Positions 18,518 to 28,456 are shown, counted from the stretch's first letter. The stretch: 64,000 bases of DNA from Chryseolinea sp. H1M3-3 (GCF_029360725.1 NZ_JARKMY010000009.1:1-64000); one strand, 5' to 3'. Program-made: numbers and translations. Notes: generated by a model from the letters alone, not told the origin.

Positions 18518-20995
18518 TTACTTTCTAACCAGTTTTCCGTGATCTACCGACTTCGAGGTAGTCAGGCGATAGTAATAGAACTTGTCTTTTCCACAACCGA
18601 TGGCTGACCAATCGAAGGAGTAAGTCTTGCCTGCGCTAACATGTCCTTCGTATACTACTGCGATACGTTTACCACGTGCATCGTATATCTCGAGGCGAAC
18701 CTTATCATTTGCTGAGGCTTTGTACTCAAACTTAACCTTGTCCTTGAAAGGATTAGGATATACATGGATCTTCGGCTTGCATGAATGTTCAGGTTCTTCT
18801 TGCGGTTCTTCAGGTAATGGATCTACTGGAGGAGGCTGTGTAACCACACATGGCTCGCTTGAAGAAGGATCACCACCACCGGTATTATCCCGAACTATAC
18901 ATCCGCCGGATACGGTATAAGAACAAGTTTGTGTACATCCGTTTTTCGTAATCGTCAGTGTAAACGTCGCGGTGCTTCCTGCATTACCTGCAGTAAATAC
19001 TGCTGTAGAATCGCCGCTTCCGGAAGTAATAGCCCAGCTACCATCGGTACTTGCTACTGTCCACTCGAATGCAGATGCTCCGACGACACCGGTTGAAAGC
19101 ACATTACCGGCAGACTTACAAACTACTGGAGTTGTAATCGGCGTGATCAAACATGACCAGCTGACAGATGCAGGTTCAACAACAAATTGTTTTGTAACCA
19201 CACAACCTGATCCGTCCTTTATGTCAACGGAGTAGGTACCTGTGTTCAGGCCAGTAACATCTTGTGTTGTCGCACCTGTAGACCAGTTGTAAGTGTAAGG
19301 GAATTTTCCGCCCATAACTGTAAGATCAATTGCATAAGAACCTTCTTGTCCGCATTGTGAATTGTTTACGGCACTCGTCACCTCAATAGGAGTAGGTGTT
19401 AAGATGGCAAAGAATAATGTACGGGTACATCCGCTGGCGTCAGTAACCGTAACTGAATAAATGCCATTCACCAGGCCGCTAATGGTATTGTCTGTGTCAC
19501 CATTCGACCATGTATACGTGTAAGGAGCAACGCCATCGGTAGGGGTTACGGTAATGGTACCAAGGTCGCCCGAACATGTAGGTTGGTTAACGATGCTGCT
19601 AACCTGTAATGGTTTTTTAAACACACTGATGGTTTGTTGTACTGAACAACCGCCGGCATCGGTAACAGTCACTTTGTAGTTACCTGCAACCAATCCTGAA
19701 CGATCTTCTGATGTAGGACCGTCTTGCCACTGAATGGTATAAGGCGCAGTTCCACCTGATACACTTAAATCAATTGCACCTGAGTTATCGCCTAAGCAGC
19801 TTGTTGGTGTCACTATAAAAGTAACCGACATTGAATTGTTAACCCGAAGCGTATACGACCTTTCCACTGAACATCCCAACGCATCAGTTGCTTTCACCGT
19901 GTAAGTTCCTGCTCCTGCATTTTGAAGGTCTTCAGTGGTAGCACCTGTACTCCATAAGTAAGTATAAGGAGCGACTCCACCGAATGGAGTGATGTCAATG
20001 GCGCCATCAGTTTTAGAACATGATGCGTGACGCAACGATGATCCTAGTGTTAACAATGAACTGTTGGTCAGCATAAACGTTTTTTGTACTGAACAGCCCA
20101 ATGAATCTGTAACCGTTACTGTGTATAAACCACTGACAAGACTAGTCAGGTTTTGAAGAGATGCGCCATTGCTCCATGCAAATGAATAACTTCCAGTCCC
20201 ACCACTAACGTTGAGGTCTATCATACCGTTTCCAACGCCCGAACATGAAGGATTAATAATCGACTCGCTAATGAGTATAGGTGCAGGCGAGGTAATCTGA
20301 TCGGTTAATGTAAGCGTATTGCCTTTAGCATCTTTAATCGTTACAGCATAGTTGCCGGCAGTAAGATTTTGTGCGGTGGCAGCCATCGATCCATTTGACC
20401 ATGAATAGGTGTATGGCTCCTGACCTTCCTGAATGATGACTTGCATTTCGCCATCATTACCTGTGGGGCAGGTTAAATTTTTCTTTTGTATTGTAGCTAA
20501 CAGCGCAGAACAATTTTGAGGAGGTTCCGGCTGTTCTTGTTGCAATGTATCGATGTCAACGCATTGTCCGAATTTGGCAGCCACTATGCCTAATTCTTTT
20601 GTACAAGTGCCACTGGAGCACCAAGTAAATTTAATCGTGAAACTCTCACCTGGATTAAAGCCACTAATGTCATCAACCTTCAATCCATATACGCCTGTCG
20701 TGCGATCTTTTCCAAAAACCATTTTCCAGTTTTCAGAATTCGTCGCATTTTTTATTTCACCGCAAGGTATTGCAATTGAATAATGTGAAAGTCCATAGGT
20801 GCGTGCACCATCATAGGATACTTTGATCTCGTATTCAACACACGTTTCAGAAACTGGTGTCTGTTTTACGATTTCAGAAGAGTAACTTTCGTTACTACAC
20901 GAAGGACTACTTTTCTTTTTTCGCTTCGTTGCTAGCGCGTCTGTAGCAAAGAGCAGGCATAGAAGCCCAATTAAAATAGTATTGTATCGTTTCAT
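18518..20995 (-). CDS. SprB-repeat surface protein with T9SS sorting domain
   Basis: The protein is 825 residues with a signal peptide (to ATDALA). After a ~150-residue N-terminal part there are six SprB-type repeats (about 165-610), each ~75 residues. Each has a leading Cys, an acidic Gly-rich turn, GG.(A/F)PYTY.WS(N/T)G and a final YTVTVTDA.GC pattern. A further Cys-rich Ig/PKD-like segment (~615-700) and a Pro/Glu-rich linker precede a C-terminal type A sorting domain (KIHVYPNPFKDKVKFEY ... GKLVRK). SprB is the mobile gliding adhesin of Bacteroidota; this protein is much shorter. It is probably exported by the type IX system and anchored or released at the surface. A terminator follows. 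Confidence 0.88.
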   Translation of the reverse strand: MKRYNTILIGLLCLLFATDALATKRKKKSSPSCSNESYSSEIVKQTPVSETCVEYEIKVSYDGARTYGLSHYSIAIPCGEIKNATNSENWKMVFGKDRTTGVYGLKVDDISGFNPGESFTIKFTWCSSGTCTKELGIVAAKFGQCVDIDTLQQEQPEPPQNCSALLATIQKKNLTCPTGNDGEMQVIIQEGQEPYTYSWSNGSMAATAQNLTAGNYAVTIKDAKGNTLTLTDQITSPAPILISESIINPSCSGVGNGMIDLNVSGGTGSYSFAWSNGASLQNLTSLVSGLYTVTVTDSLGCSVQKTFMLTNSSLLTLGSSLRHASCSKTDGAIDITPFGGVAPYTYLWSTGATTEDLQNAGAGTYTVKATDALGCSVERSYTLRVNNSMSVTFIVTPTSCLGDNSGAIDLSVSGGTAPYTIQWQDGPTSEDRSGLVAGNYKVTVTDAGGCSVQQTISVFKKPLQVSSIVNQPTCSGDLGTITVTPTDGVAPYTYTWSNGDTDNTISGLVNGIYSVTVTDASGCTRTLFFAILTPTPIEVTSAVNNSQCGQEGSYAIDLTVMGGKFPYTYNWSTGATTQDVTGLNTGTYSVDIKDGSGCVVTKQFVVEPASVSWSCLITPITTPVVCKSAGNVLSTGVVGASAFEWTVASTDGSWAITSGSGDSTAVFTAGNAGSTATFTLTITKNGCTQTCSYTVSGGCIVRDNTGGGDPSSSEPCVVTQPPPVDPLPEEPQEEPEHSCKPKIHVYPNPFKDKVKFEYKASANDKVRLEIYDARGKRIAVVYEGHVSAGKTYSFDWSAIGCGKDKFYYYRLTTSKSVDHGKLVRK

Positions 20996-21139
20996 AGTGG
21001 TTAGTTTGCTCTGTATACAGGGTAACCAGGGCGCACTTCACCATTATACAGGGAATTGGATTTTACCTCGGCGAAAGGAACAAAATTCAGGTCGAATTGG
21101 ACTTACGAAAAATGGTCATTTTTGACATCAAAATGACCC

Positions 21140-22477
21140 TCAAAGTGGAATAGGTTGTAACACTGATCTTTGCCAAACGTTGTGCTTGTTTTTTAGCGTT
21201 TCAAACATCTTTTGGTTACCTTCTTTAAGATTATTTTTTTCGCCTGGATCGGCTATAAGATCAAAAAGATATTCTCCTTCATCATTCATCAGATATTTCC
21301 ATTTTCCTTCTCTAATTGCTTTTTGATTCCCAATTTGAAAAGTTCTCCAATAAAAGGTACGATCAAAAATTTTCTGCTTTCCGATGCAAACCGGCAGCAA
21401 GTTTACACCATCCAACGTATTGGCTATACTGGATGCATTTGCTGCGGCAAGAATGGTGGCGGTCCAATCCATCGTAATGGCCAATTGATCTGTAGTAGTA
21501 TTTGCAGGTATTGTACCTGTCCATCGTAGAAACGCTGGCACCCGGATACCACCTTCTTTCAACTCAGTCTTATACCCGGCGTATGGGCCCATGTCTGAAA
21601 ATTTTTCACCACCATTGTCGCTGGTAAAAATCACCAATGTATTGCGTGATAGATTCGCCTGATCCAAAGCCAACATAATTTTACCTACGGCATTATCAAG
21701 GCTTGTCATCATGGCTTTATACTTGTCGGGCGATCCTCCTTCCCTCATAGCCGGGCCAACTAACGAACTATCCAGTGGTTCATCACCCGGCGCCATCCAG
21801 GGCCAATGCGGTGCGTTGAATTGCAAGCTTAAAAAAAATGGTTTTGAATGTTTTTGTCCGATGTATTCGGCGGCATGCTTAGCGAACACATCAGTGATAT
21901 ATCCTTCTTCCTGGATGACTGTTGAGTTTTTGTATAGCGCAGGTTTGCCTTTTACTTTATGCGATATATAATCTATTGCGCCAGGATGAAATCCAAAAAA
22001 CTGATCAAAGCCGTTGTTTACTGGATGGAATTGTTCCTTTAAACCAAGGTGCCATTTCCCAATCAGCACCGTTTCATATCCAGCTTGCTTCAACATGCCT
22101 GCAACGGATTTCGAATCTGGTTTTAATCCTACAGCTGCTTCCTTTGGACTTCCTCGCAATGGTTCATATAGACCAACAGTTGTTCGCGCGGGATAAAGAC
22201 CAGTCATGAATGCTACACGTGAAGGTGTGCAGATGGGCGCAGCTGAATAGGCATTCAAAAATTTAATCCCTTCCGAGGCAAGCTTGTCGAGGTGAGGTGT
22301 TTCATAATCTTTACGTCCGTAACAACTCAAGTCCGCATAGCCCAAATCATCTGCCATGATATAAATAATATTTGGGCGACTAGTTTGTGCTAAGGCGTTG
22401 CTGAAATTTAAGTTCAGGCAAACCAGTGTTATAAATAAAGTAAGTAAAAAGAATTGTAACCGGTTAACCATAAACAC
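21140..22477 (-). CDS. Sulfatase (arylsulfatase-like)
   Basis: The protein is 445 residues with a signal peptide to about residue 30. The family signature is clear: the metal-binding NIIYIMADDLGYADLSCYG start, and the formylglycine motif C-x-P-S-R at Cys83 (PICTPSRVAFMTG). Later motifs are IGKWHLG, FFLSLQFNAPHWPW and VIFTSDNGGE. The Cys must be matured to formylglycine by an enzyme not encoded in this window. It hydrolyses sulfate esters, perhaps of sulfated polysaccharides; no polysaccharide-utilisation genes adjoin it. Length is within the family's range. Confidence 0.92.
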   Translation of the reverse strand: MFMVNRLQFFLLTLFITLVCLNLNFSNALAQTSRPNIIYIMADDLGYADLSCYGRKDYETPHLDKLASEGIKFLNAYSAAPICTPSRVAFMTGLYPARTTVGLYEPLRGSPKEAAVGLKPDSKSVAGMLKQAGYETVLIGKWHLGLKEQFHPVNNGFDQFFGFHPGAIDYISHKVKGKPALYKNSTVIQEEGYITDVFAKHAAEYIGQKHSKPFFLSLQFNAPHWPWMAPGDEPLDSSLVGPAMREGGSPDKYKAMMTSLDNAVGKIMLALDQANLSRNTLVIFTSDNGGEKFSDMGPYAGYKTELKEGGIRVPAFLRWTGTIPANTTTDQLAITMDWTATILAAANASSIANTLDGVNLLPVCIGKQKIFDRTFYWRTFQIGNQKAIREGKWKYLMNDEGEYLFDLIADPGEKNNLKEGNQKMFETLKNKHNVWQRSVLQPIPL

Positions 22478-22664
22478 GCTTTGATTGAAGGAAAGAACTG
22501 AAAGGATTGAATTGTCTAAAGCTACAACGGAATACCATTTCCTTCAATAACCTTTTTGGGTGATCTTGGAATTGACTTCAGGTCGACTAGATTTAGACAT
22601 TCAACCTAAAAGTTCTTACCGATCTCAAGTGGTGGCGCTATGCACATCTTGGCAGCGTGAGGCC

Positions 22665-23024
22665 TTAGACGAAAAACTCTTCGGAAATTATTTTTCCATC
22701 CTTAACCTGGTAAACACAAAGCTCCGGCGACTTCATCCGACCTTTGCCTTTCATGGTCATATCCATTGTTAAGGTAAAGGCAATGCTGTTGCCGGCGACC
22801 AAAGGTTCTGAAGTTTCAATGCTGTGCATCTTTTCAACCATAGCGTCGAACTTACGACCTTTCTCCCGTATGGCATTCAGGCCCCTGGTTTCTTTATCAA
22901 ATTCCGGGGTGCTGTAAGGTTCAATGCTCACGACATCGTCAGCATATAATTCGTTGTGCGCACCCTCCCAATTAGCCTTACGGCAATAGGCAACTAGTTT
23001 TTTTGCAATGTCCATCGTTTCCAT
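22665..23024 (-). CDS. NTF2-like / SnoaL-like protein
   Basis: The protein is 119 residues without signal peptide, starting METMDIAKKLVAYCRKANWE. The pattern (N-terminal helices, ELYADDVVSIEP, a central MHSIETSEPLVAGNSIAFTL strand and GRMKSPELCVYQVKDGKI) is that of small nuclear-transport-factor-2-fold proteins of SnoaL/DUF4440 type. These may be enzymes or ligand-binding proteins, and nothing specific can be said. It lies alone between the sulfatase and the divergent DUF4249 gene. Confidence 0.7.
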   Translation of the reverse strand: METMDIAKKLVAYCRKANWEGAHNELYADDVVSIEPYSTPEFDKETRGLNAIREKGRKFDAMVEKMHSIETSEPLVAGNSIAFTLTMDMTMKGKGRMKSPELCVYQVKDGKIISEEFFV

Positions 23025-23251
23025 TGTGGTTTTGATTTATGAAATTCAATAATTAATAAAATATGAATAAACAGACGCTCTCGAATGGGCTAACAAGGCT
23101 GAGATTATATTGTTGGGATGGGCTTATGAAATCTATGTGCTGGAGGGCACACGCCCGTTTTTAGAAACTCCTTTTTTTGGATATTATTTTAAAGGTGTTT
23201 TACATATCTTGGTTCATACTTTAACGTATAAGTGGGGGTTAAGAATAAGTC

Positions 23252-24388
23252 ATGCGGGCCTTTAAATTTTTCGGAATCTTTTTAATTGTATTTAGCTGTA
23301 TAGAACCATATCATTTTGTGATCACCGACGAATCACCTGCGCTCGTGGTGGAAGGTTATATTTCAGATCAATCTTTTAATGATACGCGTACCTATCCATC
23401 GGATGGAAGGTATTTCACTATCAAACTCACCACCACCAGCAACGTTACTAACGTGAGGCCTACTCCAGTTTCTGATGCTGGCGTTAAACTCATTAGTGAT
23501 GCAAATGAAGAATGGTCATACCAGGAGTCTTTTGCCGAACGTGGTTTATACGAATTATATGATTCTGCCTTTGAGGCAAAGGCAGGGGTTAAGTATAAAA
23601 TACGGATATCTACAGAAGAGGAGACCTACGAATCTTCCTGGGAAGCGATGCCCAATACCCACGTGCCGCCTATCGGAACCGTTGGATTTGAAGAAACTGA
23701 AAGTCAGAAATACGTTATCGAAGCCAATGAAAGTGTATTGCGTACGATCAAAGAAATAAAAACACACATCTCTATAAATGAAAATAATTCAGGAGAAACG
23801 ATTTACTACAGGTGGAAACTTACGCCCATGTGGGTCTTCATTGCACCTTTGTCGCCTAGTAAAACAAGACCAGGTTACATCTGCTGGGTAACGAGTCGCG
23901 ATTATCTGAAAACATATTCGCTTCAAGTCGACAATGCCGGCGGATATGATAAAGACCTGTTCAGTATTCCCACTATCGCTAACGAAAGGATTCTGGATGA
24001 CTTTTCGGTTCTGATACAGCAATACGCGATGACAGAAAACAACTATTTCTTTTGGAAAGAAATGTATGACCAAAATGAAGGAAATGTTTTGGTAGACAAG
24101 CCACCCTTTAATTTGCAGTCCAATTTTAAATCACTCTCGGGCGAGAAAAAGATTATTGGATATTTTGGAGTTGTACAGGAGCAGGCTACAAGGTGGTATT
24201 TCAATAAAAGTCAGTTAAGCTACCCCGTTAAAAACGCTTTTAAAGAGGGATGCGAAGTGTATTATGGTCCTCCCGCCCCCGGATGTCCCGAGCCAACGCC
24301 GGCGTACCCAGCGTGTCCTTGTAAATATTGTTTAGAATATCCCTTCGGAGATGCAACCAATGTACGGCCATCCTGGTGGAAGAAATGA
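23252..24388 (+). CDS. DUF4249-family lipoprotein
   Basis: The protein is 378 residues with a lipoprotein signal ending at FSC (Cys16), followed by IEPYHFVITDESPALVVEGY, the typical start of DUF4249 proteins. Further family-like features are the beta-rich VNVT/GVKL-like segment, YKIRISTEEETYESSW, and a Cys-rich C-terminus (CPEPTPAYPACPCKYC). DUF4249 genes in Bacteroidota usually follow a TonB-dependent receptor gene with a carboxypeptidase-like domain. No such gene is present here, so this is an orphan. It is expected at the outer membrane. Function unknown. Confidence 0.8.
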   Translation: MRAFKFFGIFLIVFSCIEPYHFVITDESPALVVEGYISDQSFNDTRTYPSDGRYFTIKLTTTSNVTNVRPTPVSDAGVKLISDANEEWSYQESFAERGLYELYDSAFEAKAGVKYKIRISTEEETYESSWEAMPNTHVPPIGTVGFEETESQKYVIEANESVLRTIKEIKTHISINENNSGETIYYRWKLTPMWVFIAPLSPSKTRPGYICWVTSRDYLKTYSLQVDNAGGYDKDLFSIPTIANERILDDFSVLIQQYAMTENNYFFWKEMYDQNEGNVLVDKPPFNLQSNFKSLSGEKKIIGYFGVVQEQATRWYFNKSQLSYPVKNAFKEGCEVYYGPPAPGCPEPTPAYPACPCKYCLEYPFGDATNVRPSWWKK

Positions 24389-24528
24389 CGAATTAGCTGA
24401 GGAAGGCATCAAATGTGGTCTGGGTCGGAAGCAGGCGTTTTAAAGGCCTTAAGGATGTTGAATGAAAAGTAAAAAGAGCTCATTTGGCAATTCTATCCCA
24501 ATTAATTACGGATATTTCGCAATCCTTC

Positions 24529-24536
24529 TAACTTTG
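24529..24536 (+). promoter_or_regulatory. Putative Bacteroidota -7 box upstream of accA
   Basis: TAACTTTG matches the TAnnTTTG consensus, 19 bp before the accA ATG. No clear -33 TTG is seen at the usual distance. Confidence 0.45.
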
Positions 24537-24555
24537 TGCCCACATAATAAACCCT

Positions 24556-25503
24556 ATGCTATTGGATTTTGAGAAGCCAATCGCGGAGCTGGAAGCGAAA
24601 CTCGGTGATATGACGCATCTGACCAGCAACAGCGATCCGGAAGTCCAAGCCGCCGTAAAGGCGCTGGAAAAGAAAATATTAGAGTTAAAGAAGGAGACGT
24701 TTGCTAACCTTACGGGATGGCAGCGTGTGCAGTTGTCCAGGCATCCTGACCGGCCTTATACCCTGGATTATATTTATGAGATCACAACTGACTTCATTGA
24801 AATTCATGGAGATAGAAACGTGGGCGATGACAAAGCCATGGTAGGTGGTTTCGGTAGCATTGATGGCCAGACTTTTATGTTGATTGGCCACCAAAAAGGC
24901 AGAAACACGAAACAACGGCAGATGCGAAACTTCGGAATGGCAAATCCCGAAGGATACAGAAAAGCGCTTCGGCTGATGAAGATGGCCGAGAAGTTCAATA
25001 AGCCTATCGTTACTTTCATAGACACTCCAGGAGCCTTCCCTGGCCTCGAAGCGGAGGAGCGTGGGCAGGGTGAAGCGATTGCGCGAAACCTGAAAGAGAT
25101 GTTCATGCTGAAAGTGCCTGTAATTTGTTTAATCATCGGAGAGGGGGCCTCAGGTGGTGCACTGGGTATTGCTATTGGCGACCGCGTGTTGATGCTCGAA
25201 AATACCTGGTATTCTGTGATCTCACCCGAATCATGCTCATCTATTTTATGGCGGAGCTGGGACTATAAAGAACAGGCCGCGGAAGTATTAAAGCTTACCG
25301 CCAAAGATATGCTGTCAAACAAACTCATCGATGGAATTGTAAAAGAGCCACTCGGTGGTGCGCATGTCGATGTAAAATGGATGGCGAACGAAGTCAAAAA
25401 GGTGATCCTTATAAAAACTAGTGAACTTCTTAAACTGCCTACTGAACAACTTATAGAACAACGCATTGCAAAGTTTACGGCAATGGGAGTGGTGAAGGAG
25501 TAG
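24556..25503 (+). CDS. accA: Acetyl-CoA carboxylase carboxyltransferase subunit alpha
   Basis: This 315-residue protein, with accD, transfers the carboxyl group from carboxybiotin to acetyl-CoA to make malonyl-CoA for fatty acid synthesis in the cytoplasm. Diagnostic segments are [12 protein letters not shown] at the N-terminus, [45 protein letters not shown], and the oxyanion/CoA region [12 protein letters not shown] with [13 protein letters not shown]. Length is normal. accD is not adjacent. It is a single gene, followed directly by a GGTAATC repeat tract. Confidence 0.97.
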   Translation: MLLDFEKPIAELEAKLGDMTHLTSNSDPEVQAAVKALEKKILELKKETFANLTGWQRVQLSRHPDRPYTLDYIYEITTDFIEIHGDRNVGDDKAMVGGFGSIDGQTFMLIGHQKGRNTKQRQMRNFGMANPEGYRKALRLMKMAEKFNKPIVTFIDTPGAFPGLEAEERGQGEAIARNLKEMFMLKVPVICLIIGEGASGGALGIAIGDRVLMLENTWYSVISPESCSSILWRSWDYKEQAAEVLKLTAKDMLSNKLIDGIVKEPLGGAHVDVKWMANEVKKVILIKTSELLKLPTEQLIEQRIAKFTAMGVVKE

Positions 25504-25510
25504 TGGGTAA

Positions 25511-25584
25511 GGTAATCAGTAATCGGGTAATCAGGTAATCAGGTTTGGGTTATCGGTAATCAGGTGATCGAGTGATCGGATGGG
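25511..25584 (+). repeat. GGTAATC tract (family B, copy 3)
   Basis: GGTAATCAGTAATCGGG and variants begin 8 bp after the accA stop, reading in the sense direction of accA. The same family lies at 6684-6752 and 6878-6956. Confidence 0.75.
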
Positions 25585-25626
25585 TGAGTTGGTTTTTTTT
25601 TAAATAAGCGTCACCTTCAGACTGCA

Positions 25627-25679
25627 GACTTCAACACTCAGAACCCCAACACTCCAACACTTCGCACTCCAACACTTTA
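25627..25679 (+). repeat. CAACACTT repeat tract (family A, copy 4)
   Basis: Units such as TTCAACACTC, CCCCAACACTCCAACACTT and CACTCCAACACTT end 5 bp before the ATG of the next gene. With the GGTAATC tract just upstream, the whole accA-to-hydrolase gap is made of the two repeat families. Confidence 0.7.
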
Positions 25680-25684
25680 CATCC

Positions 25685-26536
25685 ATGAAACTTCATATCA
25701 TAGAAACTGGATTTTTTAAGCTTGATGGTGGGGCAATGTTCGGCGTCGTGCCGAAATCGATCTGGCAAAAGACGAATCCGGCAGATGAGAAAAATTTGTG
25801 TACCTGGGCCATGCGTTGCCTGTTGATTGAGGATGGCAATAAGGTGATCCTGATTGACAATGGAATCGGCACTAAACAAGATGAAAAATTTTTGAGTCAT
25901 TACTACCTTCATGGTGATGACAATCTTATACAATCCATTCGTGCGGCAGGCTTCAGTGAAGATGATGTTACCGACATGTTTCTCACGCACCTTCATTTTG
26001 ACCATTGTGGAGGAGGGGTGAAGCTGGCCAACGGTAAGCCTGAGCTCACATTTAAGAACGCACAATATTGGTCGAATGCTGATCAATGGAATTGGGCGGT
26101 AAAACCTAATGCCCGTGAAAAGGCCAGCTTTCTGAAAGAAAACATTTTGCCGATGAAAGAAAGCGGTCATTTGAAATTCATTGACCCCGGGATTTCTCCT
26201 TTTCCACAATTCGATATTTTTTATACGTCCGGACATACCGAGAAGATGATGATTCCAAAAATCAAGGTTAATGGAAAAACAATTTGTTATATGGCTGATC
26301 TGCTTCCGTCAGTCGGGCACATACCCTTACCGTATGTAATGGGCTACGACGTGAGGCCGTTGATCACCTTAGAAGAAAAGGAAAAGTTTTTAAATGAAGC
26401 GGCGGACAAACAATACATTCTTTTTTTTGAGCATGATGCCGTTAACGAATGCTGCACCGTGAAGCACACCGAAAAAGGGGTTCGATTAGACCGCACCTTT
26501 AAATTAAGGGAAGCCTTACAGGAGGCTTCCGTCTAA
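25685..26536 (+). CDS. Metallo-beta-lactamase-fold hydrolase
   Basis: The protein is 283 residues with no signal peptide. The metal-binding motif H-x-H-x-D-H is complete: His102, His104, Asp106 and His107 in THLHFDHCGGG. A later His is in YTSGHTEKM, an Asp in MADLLPS, and another His in FFEHDAV. The N-terminal strand pair holds VILIDNGIGTK. The family includes lactonases, phosphodiesterases and quorum-quenching enzymes; the substrate cannot be assigned. The start is at the first ATG after the repeat tract. Confidence 0.85.
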   Translation: MKLHIIETGFFKLDGGAMFGVVPKSIWQKTNPADEKNLCTWAMRCLLIEDGNKVILIDNGIGTKQDEKFLSHYYLHGDDNLIQSIRAAGFSEDDVTDMFLTHLHFDHCGGGVKLANGKPELTFKNAQYWSNADQWNWAVKPNAREKASFLKENILPMKESGHLKFIDPGISPFPQFDIFYTSGHTEKMMIPKIKVNGKTICYMADLLPSVGHIPLPYVMGYDVRPLITLEEKEKFLNEAADKQYILFFEHDAVNECCTVKHTEKGVRLDRTFKLREALQEASV

Positions 26537-26651
26537 AAGCCATTATCGACAATAAGATCTCTGTAATCGTAGCGCCTGAAGCGTAGGGCAACTGCTGTAG
26601 GCTTTTCATTACCTTTAAGAAATTTTTAATTAAACAGAGATTGTTAGCACT

Positions 26652-27404
26652 ATGAAAATAGGACTCGCATTATCCGGGGGCGGTGCAAGAGGGATTTCCC
26701 ACTTAGGTGTTCTAAAAGCACTCGACGAATTCGGGGTTAAAATAGATTGCATCGCAGGCACCAGCACGGGTGCGTTGGTAGGTGCGCTGTACGCTTATGG
26801 ATTGTCGCCAGAAAAAATTCTGGACGCAATTATCGGCACAAGGTTTTTTGCTTCACTACGTCCCGCCTGGACATTAACCGGACTTGTAAGCATGAATGGG
26901 CTTAAGGATTTGATTTTAAAATTCATTCCGGAAAATAATTTTGCATCGTTAAAAATTCCCGTCACCGTTGTGGCTACTAACTTAAACCAGGGAAAGGCCG
27001 AATATTTTACCACGGGAGATTTAATTCCAGCAGTTTTGGCATCGTCGTGTGTGCCTGTACTTTTTAATCCCATCCAATTCAATGGAGGTGTATACGTAGA
27101 TGGTGGTATTGTGGATAACCTTCCAACGCAATGCCTTCGAAACCAATGCGAGTTATTAATCGGATCGCACTGCAATTTTATCAGCAACCAATTTGACGTA
27201 AAGAATTTTCGATCGGTTGTTGAAAGAAGTTTACTGATAGCAATCAGCGGAAATACAATCAATAGTAAAAATATTTGTGATATTTTAATTGAGCCTACCG
27301 AGTTGGGGAATATCAGTGCATTTGATGTCCGCAGTGCGCGGAATTTATTTAACGTCGGTTATGAATTTATGTTGAGGAATTTTGTAAAAGAAGATTTCGA
27401 GTGA
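26652..27404 (+). CDS. Patatin-like phospholipase
   Basis: The protein is 250 residues. The patatin fold is shown by the oxyanion motif GGGARG (residues 9-14), nucleophile elbow G-T-S-T-G with Ser38, and catalytic Asp150 in VYVDGGIVDN. It acts as a lipid acyl hydrolase, cytoplasmic as no signal peptide is seen. Length matches short bacterial RssA-type patatins. It starts 115 bp after the hydrolase, on the same strand. Confidence 0.9.
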   Translation: MKIGLALSGGGARGISHLGVLKALDEFGVKIDCIAGTSTGALVGALYAYGLSPEKILDAIIGTRFFASLRPAWTLTGLVSMNGLKDLILKFIPENNFASLKIPVTVVATNLNQGKAEYFTTGDLIPAVLASSCVPVLFNPIQFNGGVYVDGGIVDNLPTQCLRNQCELLIGSHCNFISNQFDVKNFRSVVERSLLIAISGNTINSKNICDILIEPTELGNISAFDVRSARNLFNVGYEFMLRNFVKEDFE

Positions 27405-27511
27405 TTGGCAGTCCATGCGCACCGGAAAAAAAATCTTTATTAGTGGAACTTTTAGTAAACCCTTTTTAAAGTTCTCCGTACAACACATCAATTAAAACTA
27501 TAACCAACAAT

Positions 27512-28102
27512 ATGAAAAAGATTACAATTTTAATGATTGCGATGTGTGCAACGGTAGGGGCTTATGCCCAATTTAATCAAGGGCGGATGTTAGTAGGGGG
27601 TTCACTCGCATTTCAATCCGTTACTAGTAAATACAAATTCGATGGACAAACTACTACGGAAGGTAAAAGTACTGACTTTTCGATCGCACCGCAGTTTGGT
27701 TATTTTGTAATTGACAACCTGGCAGTAGGCGCTACGTTAGACGTAACACTTTCTAAATGGAAAGACGACGATGGAGATTATGAGAGCACCGCTACCATTT
27801 TAGAATTCCAACCCACCGTACGTTACTATCTTCCTATGGGTGTATTTTTCCAAGGTCAATTTGGAATCGGTACAGGTAAGTACAAGGATGATGAAGATGG
27901 GAATGTTGACGAGGAAAAATTTACCAGAACTAGTTTTGCAGGTGCAGTAGGTTATGCGATCTTCCTGAATGACAACATCGCTATCGAACCAATGATTGGT
28001 TACGGATCAAGCGGTGACAAATACAAAGATGCCGATTACAAAGATATCAATAATGGACTTTTTGTACGCGTAGGTATACAAGCTTATCTTGGTAACAAAT
28101 AA
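27512..28102 (+). CDS. Small outer-membrane beta-barrel protein (paralogue 1)
   Basis: The protein is 196 residues with a signal peptide (cleavage near AYAQ) and then FNQGRMLVGGSLAFQS. The pattern of alternating residues, repeated aromatic strand ends and LFVRVGIQAYLGNK at the C-terminus fits an eight-stranded barrel of OmpX/OmpA-like size. Asp/Lys-rich loops are likely surface-exposed. The gene at 28457 encodes a close paralogue, so this is a tandem duplication. A terminator follows at 28126. Confidence 0.8.
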   Translation: MKKITILMIAMCATVGAYAQFNQGRMLVGGSLAFQSVTSKYKFDGQTTTEGKSTDFSIAPQFGYFVIDNLAVGATLDVTLSKWKDDDGDYESTATILEFQPTVRYYLPMGVFFQGQFGIGTGKYKDDEDGNVDEEKFTRTSFAGAVGYAIFLNDNIAIEPMIGYGSSGDKYKDADYKDINNGLFVRVGIQAYLGNK

Positions 28103-28125
28103 GAACGCAATTAGCCATAATAAGA

Positions 28126-28156
28126 AGGGCCTCTAGCCATAGGGGTCCTTTTTTTA
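28126..28156 (+). terminator. Rho-independent terminator
   Basis: The stem AGGGCCTCT / AGGGGTCCT (two G-U pairs) with loop AGCCAT is followed by a run of T, just after the first barrel gene. The rest of the 28103-28456 gap holds the promoter region of the next gene and nothing else recognisable. Confidence 0.8.
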
Positions 28157-28423
28157 TTTTGCTGTAGGCGCGACCTTACCTAGCGCAATTAAAATGAAAG
28201 GAGCAAGACCCAATTAAACAGTACCTAAACCGTTGCGCGCTATTAACATTGCTCATGTCAGTGGTGTGAAAATAACTTACAAAGTTTATAATGACCATAA
28301 TTCTTCACACCAGGCTGAGGATTTTAATACACAACCACCATTGACGGTTAGTCGTAATTAAATGATTTTTAACCGTCATAGTGCTGCTTTGTAGATTCGA
28401 TCAATTTACAAGAGCTGTTTTAC

Positions 28424-28431
28424 TAGCTTTG
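28424..28431 (+). promoter_or_regulatory. Putative -7 box upstream of second barrel gene
   Basis: TAGCTTTG fits TAnnTTTG, 25 bp before the ATG at 28457. No convincing -33 TTG is seen. Confidence 0.4.
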
Positions 28432-28456
28432 TATTTTAAAACTATAACCAAAGCGC

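Noticed and set aside
25631-26236. Long minus-strand frame opposite the metallo-hydrolase
   Set aside because: It is the shadow of a clear hydrolase gene and ends in repeat-encoded peptides.
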